A DNA stretch of 64,000 bases from Halobacteriales archaeon QH_7_66_36 (GCA_003021175.1 PXQV01000015.1:56168-120167); one strand, 5' to 3'; shown: positions 17,514 to 26,666, counted from the first letter of the stretch. Numbers and translations are program-made. Notes: a model not told the origin generated them from the sequence alone.

Positions 17514-19595
17514 CTACTCGCCTGATACTGCCGAGGTGGCTGACGATTTCAGGAGCCGGATCTCGGCCGTCGTTCCCCGGTCGTACTCCGGAATCTGGAT
17601 TTCGCCGTCGAGATTTTTGACTATCCAGTAGGCTAACCACAGGCCCAGTCCCTGACCGTGAACGAGCGGCTCCTCCCTGCCGGTCGATAGTACCGCCCGT
17701 TCGCTCTCGGGAATCCCCGGCCCGTCGTCCGCAATAGCGATCAGCACGTGCTCGTCAGTCTCTGTCACCGCTATCTCGACAGACGGGTCGTCCCCGCCGT
17801 GCTTTGCCGCGTTGTCGAGGAGCTCCCACAGTGCCGTCTCCAGACGTGACAGCGCCTCCGCGATGGCCGTCTCCGGGGCATCGACTGCCACCGAGGCGTC
17901 TGGATACCGCTCTTGCAGCTTCCGAACGGTCTCGTCGATGATCGGAACGACGTCGACAGGCTCTAAGTTCGGCGACTGGTCTCGGTTCGCCTCGATTTCG
18001 CGGGCCGATTCGCTGAGGCTGATCAGCCTGTCGGCGGTTTCGACGATCCGAGTGGCCTTCGACGCCGCGTCACCGTCGAGCTCTGTCGCCAGCAGCTCGG
18101 CGTACCCGTTGATCACGTTGAGTTCGTTTCTGACGTTGTGTCGCAACACGCGGTTGATGACGCTGATGAGTCCTTCGCGTCGCCGCCGCTCAGTTGCGTC
18201 CCGAACCATCACCTGTGCACCGACGATGTCGTCTGTCGTTCTCGTTTCGTCCGTGGTGCTCGGATCGTATATCGGCACGATACGGATATCCGTATACACT
18301 GTTTGTCCGTCGCGGTTCTCAAGCCGGAAATCCCGAACTTGGATCGCCTCGCCGTCTGCTACTTGATCGAGATACTCTCGGGCCAGTCCGCTCGTCTGCT
18401 CGTCGGGCATGACGACATCAATCGGTTCGCCACTCATTTCGTCGGCGGCGTATCCCAGAAACCCCTCGACGGACGGGGACACAAACTTGAATTTCCGGTC
18501 GTCGATGTCGATCTGGACGACGAAGGCGAAACTCGCGGCGATGATGGCTCGGTAGAGCTCGTTTCGCTCCGCGAGTTCTCGCTTCCGCTGGTTCAGCTGC
18601 CGACGCTTCCGTTCGATGGACGTTACGTCGGTGAGTGTCAGCACCTGCGCTGCCGACTCGCCACCCCCCGTATCACTGGTGGAGACGAGGTAGTACTGAG
18701 CCTGGCTGTCGCTGTCGTCCGTGACGATCCGGTCATCGGTGTCGGCGGCTGCCGCCACCTCCGGGAGAACGTCCTCGAAACGATCACCGGTCGTCCCCCC
18801 GAGTGCCGGGAACGCAGTCGTCGCTGCCGGAGTGTAATCCCGTATCCGGCCGTCGCCGTCCAGATACACCGATGGCCCCTCGGCTTGAGCAGCGACTCGG
18901 ACTGCTTGGAAGCGCGGGCCGAAGGTGAACAGCGTTCCAGCGGCAAAGACTGCGACGCCGATGGGGGCGTAAATCACGTCTATCAGTAGCGGTGTCAGCG
19001 TCGCGACGACGTCAACGACGATCGGCAGTCCGAGCATCGCCGTCAGCACGCTGAGGGGCCGAGTGTCGTATCCCGAACGGACGTAGAGCTCGAATATCAT
19101 GAACAACCCCACGGCCGCGAGCACGTACGACAGCCCGGCTGCACTCCAGTGGAGCGGCCCGTGCTCGATTGCCAGATAGCGGAAGGGCGTCGTCACCTCC
19201 TGCGTCGTGAAGTACAGCCTGTGGAGTGGATTAGTCAATTTGAGTAGCATCACAGCGAGAAAGACGACGGCTCCGAGTCGGCGTAACGTGGGATTCCGGT
19301 GAAGCGTCCGACCGGTGTAGGCCGAACAGAAGTACAGCCAGGCCCAGACGGTGGCGAACCCGGAAATGAGTCCAACCGTGTAGGCCGGCTCCCGGATCGG
19401 GGCGGGAGCCACGAAGAACACTGCCTTGAATATCCCCCAAACCCCGGTCGTCCCCAGCAACCAGACCATCCCGGTCTGGGCATCGTGGTCGTCGAACGTC
19501 TTCGCTCGGGGAATCAGGAGCAAACAGGCCAGCCCGCTGAGCGAGAACAGACCGAGATACGCCAACCCAGTAGCATCGGCCCACGGTGCCGCCAT
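17514..19595 (-). CDS. Membrane-bound PAS sensor histidine kinase
   Basis: A 693-residue protein. Residues 1-235 hold seven hydrophobic segments, matching the N-terminal 7TM module of haloarchaeal histidine kinases. Next come a degenerate PAS-like stretch (245-330), a coiled linker, a PAS domain (about 350-475, including FKFVSPSVEGFLGY) and the H-box VLRHNVRNELNVINGYAELL with the phospho-His. The HATPase follows, with N-box LWELLDNAAKHGG, G1 IADDGPGIP and G2 GQGLGLWLAYWI. No receiver or response regulator is adjacent. A TATA-like box upstream indicates an independent transcript. Confidence 0.92.
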   Translation of the reverse strand: MAAPWADATGLAYLGLFSLSGLACLLLIPRAKTFDDHDAQTGMVWLLGTTGVWGIFKAVFFVAPAPIREPAYTVGLISGFATVWAWLYFCSAYTGRTLHRNPTLRRLGAVVFLAVMLLKLTNPLHRLYFTTQEVTTPFRYLAIEHGPLHWSAAGLSYVLAAVGLFMIFELYVRSGYDTRPLSVLTAMLGLPIVVDVVATLTPLLIDVIYAPIGVAVFAAGTLFTFGPRFQAVRVAAQAEGPSVYLDGDGRIRDYTPAATTAFPALGGTTGDRFEDVLPEVAAAADTDDRIVTDDSDSQAQYYLVSTSDTGGGESAAQVLTLTDVTSIERKRRQLNQRKRELAERNELYRAIIAASFAFVVQIDIDDRKFKFVSPSVEGFLGYAADEMSGEPIDVVMPDEQTSGLAREYLDQVADGEAIQVRDFRLENRDGQTVYTDIRIVPIYDPSTTDETRTTDDIVGAQVMVRDATERRRREGLISVINRVLRHNVRNELNVINGYAELLATELDGDAASKATRIVETADRLISLSESAREIEANRDQSPNLEPVDVVPIIDETVRKLQERYPDASVAVDAPETAIAEALSRLETALWELLDNAAKHGGDDPSVEIAVTETDEHVLIAIADDGPGIPESERAVLSTGREEPLVHGQGLGLWLAYWIVKNLDGEIQIPEYDRGTTAEIRLLKSSATSAVSGE

Positions 19596-19622
19596 GAGTT
19601 CAGCCGAAACTGGTAGTGGACA

Positions 19623-19630
19623 TTATAAAA
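19623..19630 (-). promoter_or_regulatory. TATA-like box of the histidine kinase gene
   Basis: On the minus strand the bases read TTTTATAA about 30 nt upstream of the ATG at 19595, within an otherwise GC-rich spacer. This fits a leaderless or nearly leaderless transcript. Confidence 0.55.
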
Positions 19631-19834
19631 GCAGTCGGGTCGACAAGCCAGATGAGGCGATGTGCTATCGCGAATTGCGGCCCCCGACGCAATCACGGGG
19701 AAGACGCGGAGCACAGCGTAGGACTTGTCGCACCGAAACCGAGCACTGCTATGTGTCTGTGTCCTGCACTCATCTGGAACAGCTGAGTGGCTGCCAGCTT
19801 GCCCCTTCGTGCGCCGTTTGCAACGACAGACTCG

Positions 19835-20872
19835 TCAGGGTGCGCCGCCGACCGCCCGCAACAGGGCAGAGAGGAGGTCACCGTACGTCAGCGCGACGAG
19901 CAACCCGACGAACGTCGGTACGATGAACGGGAGTCCGGGGGTGAGCCACACCTCGTCGCGGTCGACGAGCAGCTCCACCCCCGCTCGTAGCTCCGCCGGC
20001 GTCGTCCCGTAGGCGTCGCCGTCGAGGCTGGCGAGAAACGCCGCCGTGCCCCACGGATCGTCCGGGTCGCCGGGGTTGGCGGTCGACTCGGCCTCACCGT
20101 CCGGCGTGCCGCCGTCGGTCACTGGAGAACCGGCGTCGAGCGCGCCGTCGGTCGGGTCACCGCGCTCGCCCTCCGGCGGGAGCGACGCCGGGTCGCGGTA
20201 GCGGTCCGGGTGCGCTCGAAGGTCGGAGAGGGTCAAGCCGCGCCACCGGAGATACATCCGAAGGGCGTCCAAATCGAGGCCGTCGCGCGTGAATCCGTCT
20301 GGCGTCTCCAGCAGGCTGCCGTACTCGGTCGCGACCGCCGGCACCTGAACGGGGCGACCGATGAGCATGATCGGACGACGACGGCCGGCCAACAGGTTGC
20401 GCGCCGCGAGCAGCAGCGGGAACGTGAGGCCGACGAGGACAGTGTTCGAGAGCACCGACAGCGAGAAGACGCCGAGCGGTGGCTGGACGAGCGGGACGGC
20501 GACACCCGCGAGATAGTACGTCGGGAACTCGGGGAAGACGAGCGCGAGGACGATGACGGCCTTCGCGTCCGCGCCGCCGAAGCCGCCGAGTCGCCAGAAC
20601 ACGTAGCCGAGCGGCGCGACGAGGCCGAGCGAGACGACGACGTGGATGACGAACAGACGGAGCCGGAAGCCGCCGAGACGGAGCGCGCCGACGGCGTCTG
20701 CGGCGAGCAGTACGAGGCCGAGTACGACGAGCGGCACCCACAGTTCGTTGCGGACGCGCCGCGTCTCGACGTCGCGGTAGGCCGCCAGCGCGAAGACGGG
20801 GACGGCGAACAGACGGAGCAGGTGCGTCGTCCGGCCGGCGAACAGCGCGTCGAGTGCCGTCGCGAGCGTCAC
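19835..20872 (-). CDS. A24-family prepilin peptidase-like aspartic protease
   Basis: About 345 residues from a GTG at 20872. Residues 15-210 carry the membrane segments of an A24 peptidase with both catalytic aspartates: Asp34 in RDVETRRVRN and Asp102 in GGADAK, the archaeal form of the GxGD motif. A hydrophilic, Pro/Gly/Asp-rich domain of about 110 residues follows, and the C-terminus ends in another hydrophobic segment. Such enzymes cut class III signal peptides of archaeal pilins and archaellins. The GTG is favoured over the ATG at 20953 because a TATA-like box lies 25 nt upstream of it. It is larger than typical PibD because of the inserted domain. Confidence 0.85.
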   Translation of the reverse strand: MTLATALDALFAGRTTHLLRLFAVPVFALAAYRDVETRRVRNELWVPLVVLGLVLLAADAVGALRLGGFRLRLFVIHVVVSLGLVAPLGYVFWRLGGFGGADAKAVIVLALVFPEFPTYYLAGVAVPLVQPPLGVFSLSVLSNTVLVGLTFPLLLAARNLLAGRRRPIMLIGRPVQVPAVATEYGSLLETPDGFTRDGLDLDALRMYLRWRGLTLSDLRAHPDRYRDPASLPPEGERGDPTDGALDAGSPVTDGGTPDGEAESTANPGDPDDPWGTAAFLASLDGDAYGTTPAELRAGVELLVDRDEVWLTPGLPFIVPTFVGLLVALTYGDLLSALLRAVGGAP

Positions 20873-20876
20873 GCCC

Positions 20877-21188
20877 CTACTGGCCGCGCCCCGGTATAAG
20901 GGGTTGTGGGTCGTGGCTTCTGCTGTGGGTGGCTGGTACGAGCCGAGAGACAAAGAACGACCGTGTCAGATGGCGGTTATACGCCGCAAGACGACAGAGA
21001 ATTCTTTCTGGCTCATTAGTCCGGTATAGCCCGTGTTGTTGCCCCCACTCCTCCGCTTGCTTGTAGAGGATTGATCTGGATTTGAACTCTATGTCCTCAT
21101 AGATCCGGTCGCCAGCATTTTCGATTATAGCAGTAAGTGAACCGCTGGAGGAGTGGTCACGGTCACACGATTGTTCACTGGTGGTCAT
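20877..21188 (-). CDS. Hypothetical accessory protein, possibly with a runaway C-terminus
   Basis: A 103-residue protein. The middle (IYEDIEFKSRSILYKQAEEW through ILCRLAAYNRHL) is helical and looks genuine. The last 25 residues are compositionally different and cross the promoter of the next gene. The original stop may therefore have been lost, or the gene truncated and fused to spacer. The start overlaps the end of the broken winged-helix gene by 14 bases, so the two were probably an operon. No function is recognisable. Confidence 0.5.
   Translation of the reverse strand: MTTSEQSCDRDHSSSGSLTAIIENAGDRIYEDIEFKSRSILYKQAEEWGQQHGLYRTNEPERILCRLAAYNRHLTRSFFVSRLVPATHSRSHDPQPLIPGRGQ
20893..20901 (-). 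promoter_or_regulatory. TATA-like box of the prepilin-peptidase gene
   Basis: CCTTATACC on the minus strand is centred 25 nt upstream of the GTG at 20872. The upstream ORF 20877-21188 runs through it, which suggests that the tail of that ORF is not original coding sequence. Confidence 0.5.
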
Positions 21189-21410
21189 TCTTCACCTCAT
21201 CTCTCTCACGAGGATCTTCAACCAGCTCGTAGAGCCCCGTTGTGACTTTCCACACCCAGCCAGCTGCGATGAGCTGATTGAGTGCATAATTCACCTGCTG
21301 GTCATTCAGGTCAACCTCCTCCTTGAGTAGTTTCGGGGTTACCGTCCCTCCTTTAGACACGCCAACACGCGTTCTTCCTTCTCTGATGGAGAATACCCCT
21401 CGTTGACCAT
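21175..21410 (-). pseudogene. Frameshifted winged-helix DNA-binding protein
   Basis: The ATG at 21410 opens a frame reading VNEGYSPSEKEERVLACLKE that hits a stop near 21341. In another frame the sequence continues VTPKLLKEEVDLNDQQVNYA, then ALNQLIAAGWVWKVTTGLYE, to the stop at 21175. Restoring one G at CGGTAACC (to CGGGTAACC) joins them into a single protein of about 78 residues. Its LNDQQVNYALNQLIAAGWV segment is a classical winged-helix recognition region. It is either a real one-base deletion or a read error. The second half may still be translated from the GTG at 21360. Confidence 0.7.
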
Positions 21411-21590
21411 CTCGTTTGAATACAAGGACCCGCTCACGACATCAGGTTAATTCTTTCTCAGAGCGATACAACTAGTAATCATCGAAAAGATGCTCATAGA
21501 GATATTAGAATCTTACGACGGCGTAGACTCGCAGGTATCCAGTTTTTAGTCGGCATCCTTCTTTTCTCAGTTTATTCCTGAACGTTACCG

Positions 21591-21701
21591 TTACCCGAAC
21601 GCGCCGAGCAGTCCGAACGCACCGAATACAATTAGGATGACTCCGACCGTGAGGATCAAGACTTGCCGTGGGCCGACGACAGAACGTATCTGGGACGCCA
21701 T
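21591..21701 (-). CDS. Very small single-span membrane protein (36 aa)
   Basis: The ATG at 21701 opens a short protein that begins MASQIRSVVGPRQ and continues as one 20-residue hydrophobic helix ending GAFGLLGAFG. The pattern of basic start, Gly-Pro-Arg and a Gly/Phe-rich span recurs in small haloarchaeal membrane proteins. A TATA-like motif lies about 25 nt upstream. The longer frame starting at 21929 has no protein character before this point. The function is unknown. Confidence 0.5.
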   Translation of the reverse strand: MASQIRSVVGPRQVLILTVGVILIVFGAFGLLGAFG

Positions 21702-21912
21702 ACATAGATAGTCATACTGAATACACTTAGTTTGGCAACAAGGCTCTGGAGAGTCTGTCCAAATCACCATAGATCTCGCTGTGCGCACGGTCTGACAGGC
21801 ATTAATTCTCATCCTGTATTCCGCCACGTTCGAAACTGAATGGAAGGATGTGGTCCATGAAAATTGAGCGGCGATGGATTTTAACTCTTTGCTACGAATA
21901 TGTAGCAAGACG

Positions 21913-22503
21913 ATGCCCCACCAGCCCACCGTCTCCGAAGAAACCGAGTTCGATGGATTCCCCCGGCGGCTCCCAGATCAGGACGCAATCCTCATCGGAC
22001 AGGTTAGTGGTGACAGCGAGTTCCGTGGTTTGGCAGCATACTACATTCACGGCCGGGGCAGCGTTCTGCTCGGTCGGTACGAAAACCGGGAATTCATTCC
22101 TGAGTACACCATTGAGTGTGAGAGTCGGCTGATGTCAGCCTGTGTTCGAGAATTTAGCAGGGCCGACGTAGAGACTGAACTATCGAGCGTCGGGAAAGCA
22201 CTACTGCAGGCATGGCACTTCGGTGATCTCACACCGCTGAGCCACAAACAAGCCCACGTCTACGCACTCCGCGAGAAGGCAGGCTTCAGCCGAGACGAAA
22301 CGGCGGCCATCCTCAATATCTCCCCGACTACCGTCGATACGCATCTACAGCGAGCAAAGGAGAAGCTGACCGCTGCAGAGAATCTCGTCCGGTTCGTTCG
22401 CGTTGACTCCGAGGACCTCGCTGACGCCGATCCGGAATTCTTCGACGAGGCTGGGGTCGGAGAAGATGCAAACAGTTCAAACGATATTACTCCGCTCTCG
22501 TAA
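21913..22503 (+). CDS. Helix-turn-helix (sigma-70 region 4/LuxR-like) protein
   Basis: About 196 residues from the ATG at 21913 (MPHQPTVSEE). Residues 20-105 are a mixed alpha/beta region without known motifs. Around residue 115 an HTH begins with LTPLSHKQAHVYALREKAGF, followed by SRDETAAILNISPTTVDTHL. This is the typical fourth-region sigma or LuxR-type recognition helix used in many haloarchaeal regulators. The acidic tail may be an activation or partner surface. It heads a run of three same-strand genes spaced 17 and 9 bp apart. An alternative ATG at 21874 lacks support. Confidence 0.75.
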   Translation: MPHQPTVSEETEFDGFPRRLPDQDAILIGQVSGDSEFRGLAAYYIHGRGSVLLGRYENREFIPEYTIECESRLMSACVREFSRADVETELSSVGKALLQAWHFGDLTPLSHKQAHVYALREKAGFSRDETAAILNISPTTVDTHLQRAKEKLTAAENLVRFVRVDSEDLADADPEFFDEAGVGEDANSSNDITPLS

Positions 22504-22520
22504 TACGGGGAATCTGTTGG

Positions 22521-22745
22521 ATGAGTCGCTTTCCGTCGCCGACGCTCGCAGACCGTATCGATGACCGAATTCAGGAACTGGAAGACGGGTTCGTCCGTCT
22601 CGGAGACGAGGACACTCCATTCACACTTCAGGGAGGAGGAGAATCCTTAGGAGAGGCGCAGCAGCTTCACAACGAACGCGACGAACGGGAACGAGAACGT
22701 GACGAGGAATCGAACGAACCGGTCACGAGGACCGTGTCGGAGTAG
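22521..22745 (+). CDS. Small acidic protein of the HTH/metallopeptidase cassette
   Basis: A 74-residue protein. The N-terminal half reads PTLADRIDDRIQELEDGF, helical. The C-terminal half is a charged Glu/Arg-rich helix (RDERERERDEESNE), likely coiled or disordered. No known domain. It sits between the HTH gene and the HExxH gene with tight spacing, so it is probably part of the same transcript. A role as an adaptor or substrate for the neighbours is speculative. Confidence 0.6.
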   Translation: MSRFPSPTLADRIDDRIQELEDGFVRLGDEDTPFTLQGGGESLGEAQQLHNERDERERERDEESNEPVTRTVSE

Positions 22746-22754
22746 CGGGCGGAC

Positions 22755-23291
22755 ATGATGGGCCTCGATTTCCCGTTCGTCGATACGATTCCACTTGGGG
22801 AACAGTGCAGCCGGGCGAACCAGGTGGCCGAGTTGGCGACCGACGAGGACGTCGTCGATAGAATCGACCGTGATGTCGCGTTCCAGAGTGACACCGTACG
22901 AGGGAAGTATTGGCGTGGGGTGGGGTCGATCGAGATCGGGACGGATTCGGACGACTTTCCCGGTTTCCAGGCAGGCGTGGTACTCGCCCACGAAGTGGGC
23001 CACGCGTTCTACGACGCGTGGAGTCCCGACAGTGGCATCGAAGAGCATCCTCGCCTCTTCCGAACTACCGACGAAACGGAACAGGCGGTGGCCCTTTCCG
23101 AGCGACTCCACGGTCCGATGGTCGAGACGGATGGTCCCTTCGTCGATTATCGGAAAGGGAGCGACGAGGAGCTCGCTGCTGCCGTGTTCGCGTCTCGAAT
23201 CATCGAACCGACTGCTGCACAGCGAATCGCCCCGGACGCAGTACGTCGATTGGAGGAAGTCTTCGACGACCTCTCTGACAACCTGTTTTGA
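22755..23291 (+). CDS. Putative zinc metallopeptidase (HExxH, gluzincin-like)
   Basis: A 178-residue protein with HEVGH at residues 79-83, preceded by the hydrophobic run GVVLA. Downstream, Glu138/Glu139 in DEELAAAVFASRII could be the third zinc ligand, as in ImmA/IrrE or M78-like peptidases. The second half is helical and acidic. The arrangement of an HTH regulator and a compact HExxH protein in one operon resembles ImmA/ImmR-type switches, in which the peptidase cleaves the regulator. That link is inference: the HTH partner here is not an Xre-type repressor. It lies in an accessory patch beside broken regulators. Confidence 0.7.
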   Translation: MMGLDFPFVDTIPLGEQCSRANQVAELATDEDVVDRIDRDVAFQSDTVRGKYWRGVGSIEIGTDSDDFPGFQAGVVLAHEVGHAFYDAWSPDSGIEEHPRLFRTTDETEQAVALSERLHGPMVETDGPFVDYRKGSDEELAAAVFASRIIEPTAAQRIAPDAVRRLEEVFDDLSDNLF

Positions 23292-23457
23292 GCGTTCAAC
23301 CCTTCTGTGTAGATACTGCTTGTGGGACCCTAATGTGTCCCCGTAACTCCTATGATGCGCCAGATGTGAGATGCAGCCTACACACAAACATTGACCGTCA
23401 TCACGCCCAGTCGTATTTATCTATTCCTTCATAATGTTTTAGCCGACTCTCTATCTC

Positions 23458-23833
23458 CTATGCTCCCCAGTTGCACTCGTGGTAAAGCACGTCAGCGAGC
23501 TTGTCGAAATTACACAGCACGACGCGATTCCAGTTCTCGTGGGTGCACTGCTCGTTCTTCCGTCCAACCAAGAGTTCAATAAGACCAAATTCGCAGAATA
23601 CGCGGAATACGCGGGCGTTACACCCAGATCGTTGGCAACTACACGGACCTGTTGCTGAAATTGAACTGATTGAAGAAGTCCCGAACACCTCCACACGCCG
23701 ATATCGGGTCGCAGATAGCGACGTTGTTCCGGAACTCTTCGGATTGAACAGCGCGCTCAACAACGTCGGCGAATATCCTGTGATCGGATATCCTATCGTC
23801 CAGGTTAGATTACTTGCCTACGCCGCTCAATAG
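23458..23833 (+). pseudogene. Degraded winged-helix regulator with two frameshifts
   Basis: Three successive frames join into one protein. The first, from about 23458, reads VVKHVSELVEITQHDAIPVL through FNKTKFAEYAEYAGVTPRS. The second reads VGNYTDLLLKL. The third reads ELIEEVPNTSTRRYRVADSD to a stop at 23831-23833. Each junction is repaired by one added G (near 23634 and 23664). The repaired product resembles a MarR/winged-helix regulator whose wing is the RRYRV strand. No clear start codon survives. It lies at the end of the accessory patch. Confidence 0.65.
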
Positions 23834-24003
23834 GGCACTATCGGTATCTCGCTAATGAGATTCCGGAAAATATTCTGACCGCACCTAAGAGGAGGAACGC
23901 TAGAGAGGTTTGAGACAGCTTCTCGGCGGCAAAATCGGCGGTTTCGGAGTGTGGCAACTCCTGGAAAGGGGGTATTTGTTAAACGAGTGTTTTACGCTGT
24001 TAA

Positions 24004-24393
24004 TTAGATGACGCGGTTCTGCAGGTAGTCGAGGTGCTTCGCGTTGTAGACGATCTGGACGGTGTCGGCCGCCGGGGAGCCGATACACGTCAGCCGGACG
24101 TTCTTCTCCTCGACCTCCTCGTCCGAGAGGATCTGCTGCATGTCCATGTCGATGTCGCCTTCCGTGACGATGGCGGCGCAGTTGGCGCACGCCCCGGCGC
24201 GACACGAGAACGGCCAGTCGTACCCCTGCGCCTCTGCGGCTTCGAGGATGTACTCGCCCTCGTTCACGTCGAGTTCGCCGTAGTCCTCGTCGCCGAGGCC
24301 GGCGTCTGCGGCCTTCTCGAAGAGGTCGTCGTCCTCCATCGCCCAGCCGTGGTCGTCAAGCACTTCGTAGTTGAGGTATTCTACCGTTGGCAT
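24004..24393 (-). CDS. fer: 2Fe-2S ferredoxin, halophilic plant type
   Basis: A 129-residue electron carrier from the ATG at 24393. Cluster ligands are in CRAGACANC plus the distal VRLTC (approximately Cys63, Cys68, Cys71 and Cys102 counting from the mature start). The N-terminal insertion of about 30 acidic residues ([20 protein letters not shown]) is the hallmark of haloarchaeal ferredoxins, which serve 2-oxoacid:ferredoxin oxidoreductases and nitrite or sulfite reduction. A TTTAA motif lies about 30 nt upstream. It is a single-gene unit. Confidence 0.96.
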   Translation of the reverse strand: MPTVEYLNYEVLDDHGWAMEDDDLFEKAADAGLGDEDYGELDVNEGEYILEAAEAQGYDWPFSCRAGACANCAAIVTEGDIDMDMQQILSDEEVEEKNVRLTCIGSPAADTVQIVYNAKHLDYLQNRVI

Positions 24394-24496
24394 CAACCCC
24401 TTGGTACGGTCTCGCCCCTGTTAAAGGTCGCCTTTTGTCGAACGCCGACCCTCGACACGTCCCGGTCTGTTCGCCCGATTTCCGTGCGAACTAGTC

Positions 24497-25636
24497 TCAC
24501 GGTGCGACGGAGAACACGACGAACGATGTCACCGCAGAGAGCGTCGGCGTCGCGACCCACAGCACGATGACGCGGCCCGTCGCCGCGGGGTCGAACAGGT
24601 CGGTTCCGCCGAGTTCGTCCGAGTCCTCGTCGCCGATGGGTGGGACGGCGTCACCGGCTCCGCCACCGCCACCCTGTTCGCCGGCGTAGTCGGGTGAGAG
24701 CGTGACGCCGCTCGCTCCGTCCGCGATGGGTTCGTCGCCGCGCATCGCCTGTGCGGCATCGGAAAGTCTGGTGGTTCGTGTCGCCCGGCCCCAACCAAGG
24801 CCGACGACGCACATCGTCGCGCTGACGGCCAGCGACGCCGGGATGCCGATCTGCGAGAGAGACGTGATGAGACTCGCGCTCACCACCTCCACGATGAGTG
24901 CCGCCAACAGCGGGAGGTCGGTCAGGTCGTTGCCGACGGTGTCGAGCGTCCGGCGCGCGATGGTGAACGCGCCGACGCCGATGGCACCCCCGGCGAGCAA
25001 CACGCCCGCGTCGGCCGAGAGCGCGCCGCTTCCGACGAGCGGTGCGACGGCGTTCGCGACGTTCGACGCGCCCGCCGAGAACGCCATGTAACAGCCGATG
25101 CCGACGACGAGCGTGCGGGTCGCTATCGCCTTCAGCCCGGTCGCCTCGTCGAGGCCGAACCACGCGTCCAGATACGGGTAGAGATACCGGCCGATGACGG
25201 CACACACCCAGAAGGCGAGCACGGGCGCGACGAGCCACCACGAGACGATACGGCCCATGACGGCCCACTGGAGCGAGTTCGACGCCAGCCCCAAGCCGGC
25301 GATGGCGCCGACGGCCGTCATCGACGTGGAGGCGGGGACGCCGAACAGATTCGAGATGAGCAGCGCCGACCCGACGAAAAAGAGGATGATGACGCTCGCG
25401 GCGAGCGTGAACTCCGAGGCCGGCACGATCTCTCCACCCAGCGTGTCGATGACGTTGCGACCGACAGTCCAGCCGCCGAGCAGCGCGAAGCACGTCATGA
25501 GCGCGGCGGCGGCCGTCTTGCGAACCGTGCCGCTCCCGACCGCAGGCCCGAACGCGACGCCGGTAGAAGAGCCGCCGATATTGAATCCGACGAACGCCGC
25601 CACCAGCAATCCGACGGCGAGAAGCGGAGTAAACAT
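24497..25636 (-). CDS. PiT-family inorganic phosphate (anion) permease
   Basis: A 379-residue protein with about ten membrane spans. The two PiT repeats are visible: FVGFNIGGSSTGVAFGPAVG near the start and SAGASNVANAVAPLVGSG around residue 190. A hydrophilic Gly/Asp-rich loop (about 300-350) precedes the last span. It imports phosphate or a related anion with a cation. A TATA-like box lies 27 nt upstream of the ATG. A second PiT protein is encoded at 61141. Confidence 0.92.
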   Translation of the reverse strand: MFTPLLAVGLLVAAFVGFNIGGSSTGVAFGPAVGSGTVRKTAAAALMTCFALLGGWTVGRNVIDTLGGEIVPASEFTLAASVIILFFVGSALLISNLFGVPASTSMTAVGAIAGLGLASNSLQWAVMGRIVSWWLVAPVLAFWVCAVIGRYLYPYLDAWFGLDEATGLKAIATRTLVVGIGCYMAFSAGASNVANAVAPLVGSGALSADAGVLLAGGAIGVGAFTIARRTLDTVGNDLTDLPLLAALIVEVVSASLITSLSQIGIPASLAVSATMCVVGLGWGRATRTTRLSDAAQAMRGDEPIADGASGVTLSPDYAGEQGGGGGAGDAVPPIGDEDSDELGGTDLFDPAATGRVIVLWVATPTLSAVTSFVVFSVAP

Positions 25637-25719
25637 GCCCGTAGCTGTGCGTCGGACCGACTTAACTACCTCGTGACGGAAACCGGCGCGTTTACGCGTC
25701 GACGCGCCAACGCGTCGGT

Positions 25720-26448
25720 ATGTTCGACGATTTCGAGGTCGTCCCCGCGGTCGACATGCAGGACGGACAGGTCGTCCAGCTGGTCGGCGGCGAGCGCGAC
25801 ACCGGCACGGCGTACGGCGACCCGGTCGAGGCGGCAGAACGGTGGGTCGACGCCGGCGCGGAGACGCTCCACCTCGTCGACCTCGACGGAGCCTTCGAGG
25901 GCGAACGGGTCAACGCGTCGGCCGTCGAAGCCATCTGTGATGCCGTCGACGCGGAGATACAGCTCGGCGGCGGCATCCGCACCGTCGACGACGCGCTCGG
26001 CTTACTCGACGGCGGTGTCGACCGAGTGATCCTCGGCACTGCCGCCGTCGAGACCCCCGACATCGTGACGGACATCTCGGCAGCGCGACCCGACAGCGTG
26101 ACGGTGAGTCTCGACGCGAAGGGCGGCGAGGTCGTCGTCTCCGGCTGGACCGAGGGCACCGGGATCGACCCCGCCGAGGCGGCCGCCCGCTACGAGGAGC
26201 AGGGGGCCGCCGCGATCCTCTTCACCGACGTGGATGTGGAGGGACAATTGGAGGGCGTCCGGACGGAGCCGGTCGAGCAGGTGGTCGAAGCGGTCGACAT
26301 TCCAGTCGTCGCCTCTGGCGGCGTCGCGACGCTGGAGGACGTGCGTGCGCTCCGCGAGGCGGGTGCCGCGGCTGTCGTCGTCGGAACGGCACTCTACGAG
26401 GGGCGATTCACGCTCGGCGAGGCGCAGTCTGCGTACCGTAGAGGCTAA
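25720..26448 (+). CDS. hisA: HisA, ProFAR isomerase of histidine synthesis
   Basis: A 242-residue TIM-barrel enzyme that opens the ribose of ProFAR in step 4 of histidine biosynthesis. VVPAVDMQDGQVVQLV carries the first catalytic Asp. LHLVDLDGAF, IQLGGGIR and VVASGGVATLEDV are the phosphate-binding loops. A TTTACG motif about 27 nt upstream of the ATG serves as promoter. hisB follows 300 bp downstream on the same strand, with a probable small antisense-strand gene between them. Confidence 0.97.
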   Translation: MFDDFEVVPAVDMQDGQVVQLVGGERDTGTAYGDPVEAAERWVDAGAETLHLVDLDGAFEGERVNASAVEAICDAVDAEIQLGGGIRTVDDALGLLDGGVDRVILGTAAVETPDIVTDISAARPDSVTVSLDAKGGEVVVSGWTEGTGIDPAEAAARYEEQGAAAILFTDVDVEGQLEGVRTEPVEQVVEAVDIPVVASGGVATLEDVRALREAGAAAVVVGTALYEGRFTLGEAQSAYRRG

Positions 26449-26498
26449 AACGGTTCACACACCGAAGGCCGTGCAGGGTGTCGAGCGTGTCGCCGCGC

Positions 26499-26642
26499 TC
26501 AGTTTCTGCTGTAGTTACAGCACCGCGCGAGCGCGTAGCCGACGAGGCTCGTCACGGCCGCGCTCGTCGGTGACGACGCCCACAGCTGGGAGGCCGCTCG
26601 GGTGACGCTCCCGGCCAGCGTCGGAACGACTGTCCTGAACAC
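26499..26642 (-). CDS. Possible 47-residue protein between hisA and hisB
   Basis: A GTG at 26642 opens a 47-residue frame reading VFRTVVPTLAGSVTRAASQL and ending LARCCNYSRN before a stop at 26499-26501. The first half could form an amphipathic or short membrane helix, and the end carries a Cys pair. A GTATAG box is centred exactly 27 nt upstream, which is the main reason for calling it. It is below the usual length cutoff and unrecognised, and may be only a transcript. Confidence 0.4.
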   Translation of the reverse strand: MFRTVVPTLAGSVTRAASQLWASSPTSAAVTSLVGYALARCCNYSRN

Positions 26643-26666
26643 ATTACCGTTCTCGTCTTGAGACAG

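Noticed and set aside
21505..21705. A 66-codon minus-strand frame overlapping the small membrane protein
   Set aside because: Its residues are basic and irregular. The alternative frame gives a clean Gly/Phe membrane helix with a plausible start.
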